From Apiospora phragmitis (taxonomy: Eukaryota; Ascomycota; Sordariomycetes; Amphisphaeriales; Apiosporaceae): a DNA stretch of 64,000 nucleotides. Below are positions 60,316-64,000 of the stretch, piece by piece. The notes beneath the pieces were generated by a model. The model saw only the letters and a program-made list of their open reading frames with translations. It was not told where the DNA came from and did no database searches. The translations under genes and the position numbers were made by a program. The stretch's first letter is position 1, and each line of letters begins with the position of its first letter. Where the stretch lies: assembly GCA_038363925.1 (NCBI GenBank), contig JAQQWL010000005.1, positions 2,170,001-2,234,000 of the forward strand, given 5' to 3'.

Positions 60316-63300
60316 TTAAATTCTTTATATAATTAAAAATAAGTATACTTTATAAGTTTATTTATAATTATTAAGATATTATCGTAATTAACTTTAATTA
60401 AAGGTTATTTAAATAAAAGTAGCTTAATTATAATATTAAGTGCGATTATTTTTTACGCTTTATTTAATAATAAAATTAGTTATAATTCTTTATATAATTA
60501 ATATCTAATGGTTTTAACTTTATTATAAAGGTTATATTCGTTAATTATCTTAGTTATAATTAATTTAAGGTTTTTATAATCGAATTACTTAGTAATCTAT
60601 TTTTAAGTTTTAAACACTCTTTAGTGTTCGTATGTAAGGTGTTCGTGAAATTCTTTAATAAAATCCTTGCGATATTATTCGAGGATATAAATCTTATTTT
60701 AATAAAAGATAAAGCCTTCGTAGTCCTCGAGGTGATCTCTAGTATAATTAATAAAATCGAGGGTCCGGTTAAGTTATTTAAATTTAATAACCTAGTCGTT
60801 ATTATATTAAACGCGGTTCGTAGTGTTTAGTTAACGTGACGGCGTAAAGTTACTGTTTTAATCGTATGTTAAGATAGTTCGCGTCTCGGGGGGATTTCCT
60901 CCTAATGGTTTAGTTATTAGCTTAGTATGTCGGCGCGACCGTTCTCGTTATTTTTACGGTAAATAATAATAAAGTTAAGTTTTCAATAATAATAAACGTT
61001 ATAAAGTTTTTATAATTAATATAAACTTTTATTAGCTTTATTATTTCGTTAAAATAATATTTCTATTTCTCGTAAGTTTTAATACTAATTATTAATTCTT
61101 TATTATAAATTTAATAATTAAACTCTAGTTTATTTAAAAACTTTTAAAAAAAATACGATAAGGTACGACTTTTTATTATTATCTCGTTAACTTAATTACC
61201 CTTTAATTATATAATTTAATATATCGATTTTAACCTCGAAAGGTTTTACGAGGTTTAATACGCGAAGTATTAATTCGATAAAAATACGCATTTTTATAAT
61301 ATAAAAAGCTTCGGCTTCTTTTTTCGTTTATTAAAATAATTCGTCCTTTTTTATTAAATTCGTTAAAAATATCGCTATCTTATTAAATCCGGGGATAAAA
61401 ATCCGGTAATAATTGATTAGTTTTAAGAAAAGCTTAACCTTTATAGCGCTTATAAGCGTAAATTATTCTTTATTATTAAAAATTTTAAAGGTTTTATCCG
61501 GATTTTTTCAAAAGATATTATATAATTTTTAAATATTACTAATTATTAATAGAATTCGTTTTTTTAATTAATTAATAGGTTAATATCTTATAACTTTTAA
61601 AGTATTAACTTTATATACCTTTTATATTATTTATTATTTTTTAAAATAAATTAAGATATTATCGAGGTATATTATAACGAACTTATCGAGGTATTCGTAT
61701 AAGATATAATTAATTATAATTTAAAAATTAATTAACGTATTAATTAAATTAAACTATATAACGTAATACTCGAAATATTTATATTTAATACGAAACACGG
61801 TTTTTTATTTTTCTCTTTTTTAATATAAATTAAGTTATATACGTTAAAGAGATTAAGTATTAGAAAGATATTAATATATAATAACTTATTTTATAAGTCG
61901 TTAATTAAGGGGAGGGGGTACCGGTTTTTAATAGTAATTTCGTTAAGCTTTTTATAATTAATATATATACGTTACTTAAGTTTTTCGTTTTCACTTTTTT
62001 TAGTACGAAAAGGATAAAGAAGCCTGTTAGCGATATAGATGATCGTATAACTCTTTTTTTAAAGTTTTTTTTAATATATTCTTTTAAGGCTTATTTATAC
62101 TTTTAATTAAGTTTATAAATTATTATAAAAAGAAGTTCTTTTCTTTTTTTAAAGGTATTTCGTGATCTTATTATATATGAAGCGGTAAGCTTAATTTTAA
62201 TTTCTCGTTAAAAAAACTTTCGAATTACCGGTACTTTTTTATGTATTTATAATTAAAGTAGTTTTAAAATTATGTTATATTTTATAACGTTCGTAATATT
62301 ACACGTAATTTATTTATAACGTATTTTAATATTAATCGAGAGGTTCACGACTTTTTTTCGTACTTCTTTATTTTTATTAAATAGGCTGTCCGTACGTACG
62401 GGGGTTCCGGGTTCAATCGGGGTTATATTGCTGTATTCCTTTATTCATGTCTATCTACAGTGCTAGCTGCGAGGGGCATCGTATGCCCCTCTTGATGAAA
62501 CAGAAAAGGGGTTCGTGCGCGCAGGCACGTGGCACCACTTTTGGAGTATGAACAGCTTTAGTTCCAGCTGTTCCAATAATTTTTATAAGTTATAAATTTT
62601 TTATCGACGGTTTTAAATCGATATAGGGCGTTTTTTTCTTTTTATTTAAGCTCGAGAAAATTAACGATTTATAATAAAATATAGTTTCTTTACGTTTTAT
62701 TATTAAGTAACGTTTTAATATAAACTTGTTTTAATTTATTATTAATATAATATATTTATAAATATTTTAATTATTTATTATTTAATATAAAAGCTTTTTT
62801 AAATCCGCTTGGTGTTATTTTTTTATACTCGGCGGCGTTTATTTCCCGGCCGATATTCTTTTAAGTAAGTAATAACTATTTACGATCGAGCGTTATATCG
62901 TCGCTATTTTTCCTCTTTTTTCGGTAAGGTGTTATTTAATACGCCGGTAGAGGTATTTTTATACTCTTCCTCGTATAAAGTATTAGTTTTAATATTTAAG
63001 ATTCGAGTTTATTAAATAGTTTAAAAGTTTATTAAGTTTATTAAAGCTCGGGGCTATTTTATAAGTTTTTAATTATAATAAAAAGGTTTTTTTTATTAAG
63101 TATATACTCGTATATTTTAAAGTATTAAGCATTTTTTTAAACGTTTATAAGCTTACGATTATTTTAAGCGTTTTTAAGGTATTAACTTTTAAGGTACTCT
63201 TTTTAATCCCTTTTTTAAAATAATATTATTATAGTTATTATAAGTCTTTTTATATTAATAAAGACGCTCGTCGTTTATTCGATATAAATATTTAAATATT

Positions 63301-64000
63301 TTTAATAATATAGTTAAAATATAAGTATAAAATATGTTATTTATTATTTTATTAACGAAATTATTTATTTTCGAGTTTTTCGCGAGGTGTTTAATATAAG
63401 CGTTATATATATATTTAATATTTATAAGCGAATATAATATACGTTATTTATAAGTGAGATATAAAAATCGTTATTTACGGCGTAATTTTTATTAAATTTT
63501 TAATTAAATTTAATTAAAATAAGTATCTAGCGTAAGCGTTTTAAATCCGGGTAAAAAATACTAGGGATAATTAATTATTCGTCGAGGTTTTAAGTTTCGA
63601 GGCTTAGCGATTTCGTTAATAAACTCGTTTATTAATGTATTTATTAATTATTCGTAATTTATAAGTTATTTTTATTAATTAGTTATATTTTCGTTATTAT
63701 TAAAGTTATTATATATCTAGTTAAGCTCTTTACGTATTATTACGACGCTCTAGTTATAGCCTTTCTTAGCTATGAGGGCTTTAAGGAATTATTTAATTCC
63801 CTCTTTATCCGCTAAATGCGTGGTGTACTCATCGTTATAATAGGCTATTTAAAATAGGTTACCGTAACTAGTTTTAGCGTTACTTTTTTTAATAGCTGTT
63901 ATAGGGGTGCCCTCGGTTTAGGTAGCGTTAATATATTATTTTTCGGGGACTTTTTAGAAATCTTTTTTTAAAGATCGATATTTTCGAGCGTAATATCTTT
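60316..64000 (-). mobile_element. E5: further minus-strand copy of the E1/E2 family, runs off the right edge
   Basis: From 60316 the sequence follows E2 from about 41000 rightward (integrase, RNase H, RT and gag side). The RT active-site region lies at about 61640-61720 on the minus strand (YLDK...ILIYFK). Its integrase end, antisense frame and 3' LTR are missing where it meets the E4 LTR. A 201-bp element interrupts it at 62378. Confidence 0.78.
62378..62578. mobile_element. 201-bp non-autonomous insertion with 8-bp target duplication
   Basis: Normal-composition DNA inside RIP-mutated E5, flanked by perfect ATTTTTAT repeats (62370-62377 and 62579-62586). Taking out the insert and one repeat restores alignment with the E1 and E2 copies. 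It holds a hairpin GAGGGGCAT-CGT-ATGCCCCTC (62471-62491) and the palindrome CGTACGTACG. The ends (TAAATAGG and CCAATA) give at best a very short inverted repeat. An 8-bp duplication suggests a hAT-type MITE. A solo LTR or a tRNA-derived SINE (GGGTTCAATCGGGG resembles a B box) is possible. Confidence 0.75.

Larger units (their letters stand above)
30229..64000. repeat. AT-rich, RIP-mutated transposon block (runs off the window)
   Basis: CpA and TpG dinucleotides almost vanish while TpA, and to a lesser extent CpG, persist, which is the signature of C-to-T change at CpA on both strands. Translations of the embedded transposons show TAA or TAG where Gln or Trp codons are expected and Tyr where Cys is expected. 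Only 57832-59195 and 62378-62578 keep normal composition. The block consists of nested transposons, listed separately. I could not classify 30229-30866. Confidence 0.93.

Noticed and set aside
30229..64000. Centromere or telomere-proximal DNA
   Set aside because: AT-rich nested transposons would fit a centromere or subtelomere, but no telomeric repeat or centromere-specific feature is visible; position on the chromosome cannot be told from sequence.
1..64000. A biosynthetic cluster or defence system
   Set aside because: No polyketide or peptide synthase, terpene cyclase, NLR-type or other defence gene could be recognised; the genes are unrelated housekeeping genes.

Overview
The window is nuclear DNA of a filamentous ascomycete, probably a Sordariomycete-type mould; I cannot name the species. 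The evidence is short introns (about 50-90 nt) with GTAAGT-like donors and CTAAC branch points, fungal-type VPS34, NSE4, ROM2 and VMA11, and a large block carrying the signature of repeat-induced point mutation (RIP). There are no operons or CRISPR arrays, and I found no convincing tRNA.

Positions 1-30228 are ordinary gene-bearing DNA. In order they hold: VPS34 (minus, cut by the left edge); NSE4 (plus, divergent from VPS34); a coiled-coil, probably tail-anchored protein of unknown function (plus); a diverged 82-86 bp tandem repeat; about 5.8 kb without a convincing gene; a three-exon gene for an 88-residue Cys-rich N-terminus protein; a D-arabinono-1,4-lactone oxidase (ALO1-like, plus); the Rho1 exchange factor ROM2 (minus); the V-ATPase proteolipid c' subunit VMA11 (plus); and an unrecognised basic, Ser/Asn-rich protein (minus). 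The genes serve unrelated housekeeping roles: phosphoinositide trafficking, SMC5/6 repair, antioxidant synthesis, cell-wall integrity signalling and vacuolar acidification.

Most of these genes are interrupted by one- or two-base frame breaks, mostly at short G or C runs. All would be repaired by one or two bases and the flanking sequence is conserved. I read them as consensus errors of the assembly rather than pseudogenes.

From about 30229 to the right edge the sequence becomes an AT-rich, RIP-mutated transposon graveyard: CpA/TpG is nearly absent, CpG survives, and stops sit where Gln or Trp codons are expected. It can still be parsed. An old Ty3/gypsy element (about 30867-57376, minus) was interrupted by a Fot/pogo-type DNA transposon (about 32195-49475, plus). 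That was interrupted by a second-family gypsy element E1 (33119-48557, minus; target duplication CTATT), which was interrupted by sister element E2 (38693-46476, minus; target duplication TGCTG). The old gypsy element also received a second Fot/pogo element (53194-56868), itself split by an opposite-facing copy (53714-55556), both with TA duplications.

To the right lie pieces of further copies of the E1/E2 family in both orientations, plus two insertions that are not RIP-mutated and so look young: an internally deleted LTR element (57832-59195) and a 201-bp element (62378-62578) flanked by an 8-bp duplication. The most unusual signal is a degenerate open frame lying antisense between integrase and the 3' LTR in three copies of the E1/E2 family. 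It keeps a recognisable coiled-coil-like pattern in all three.
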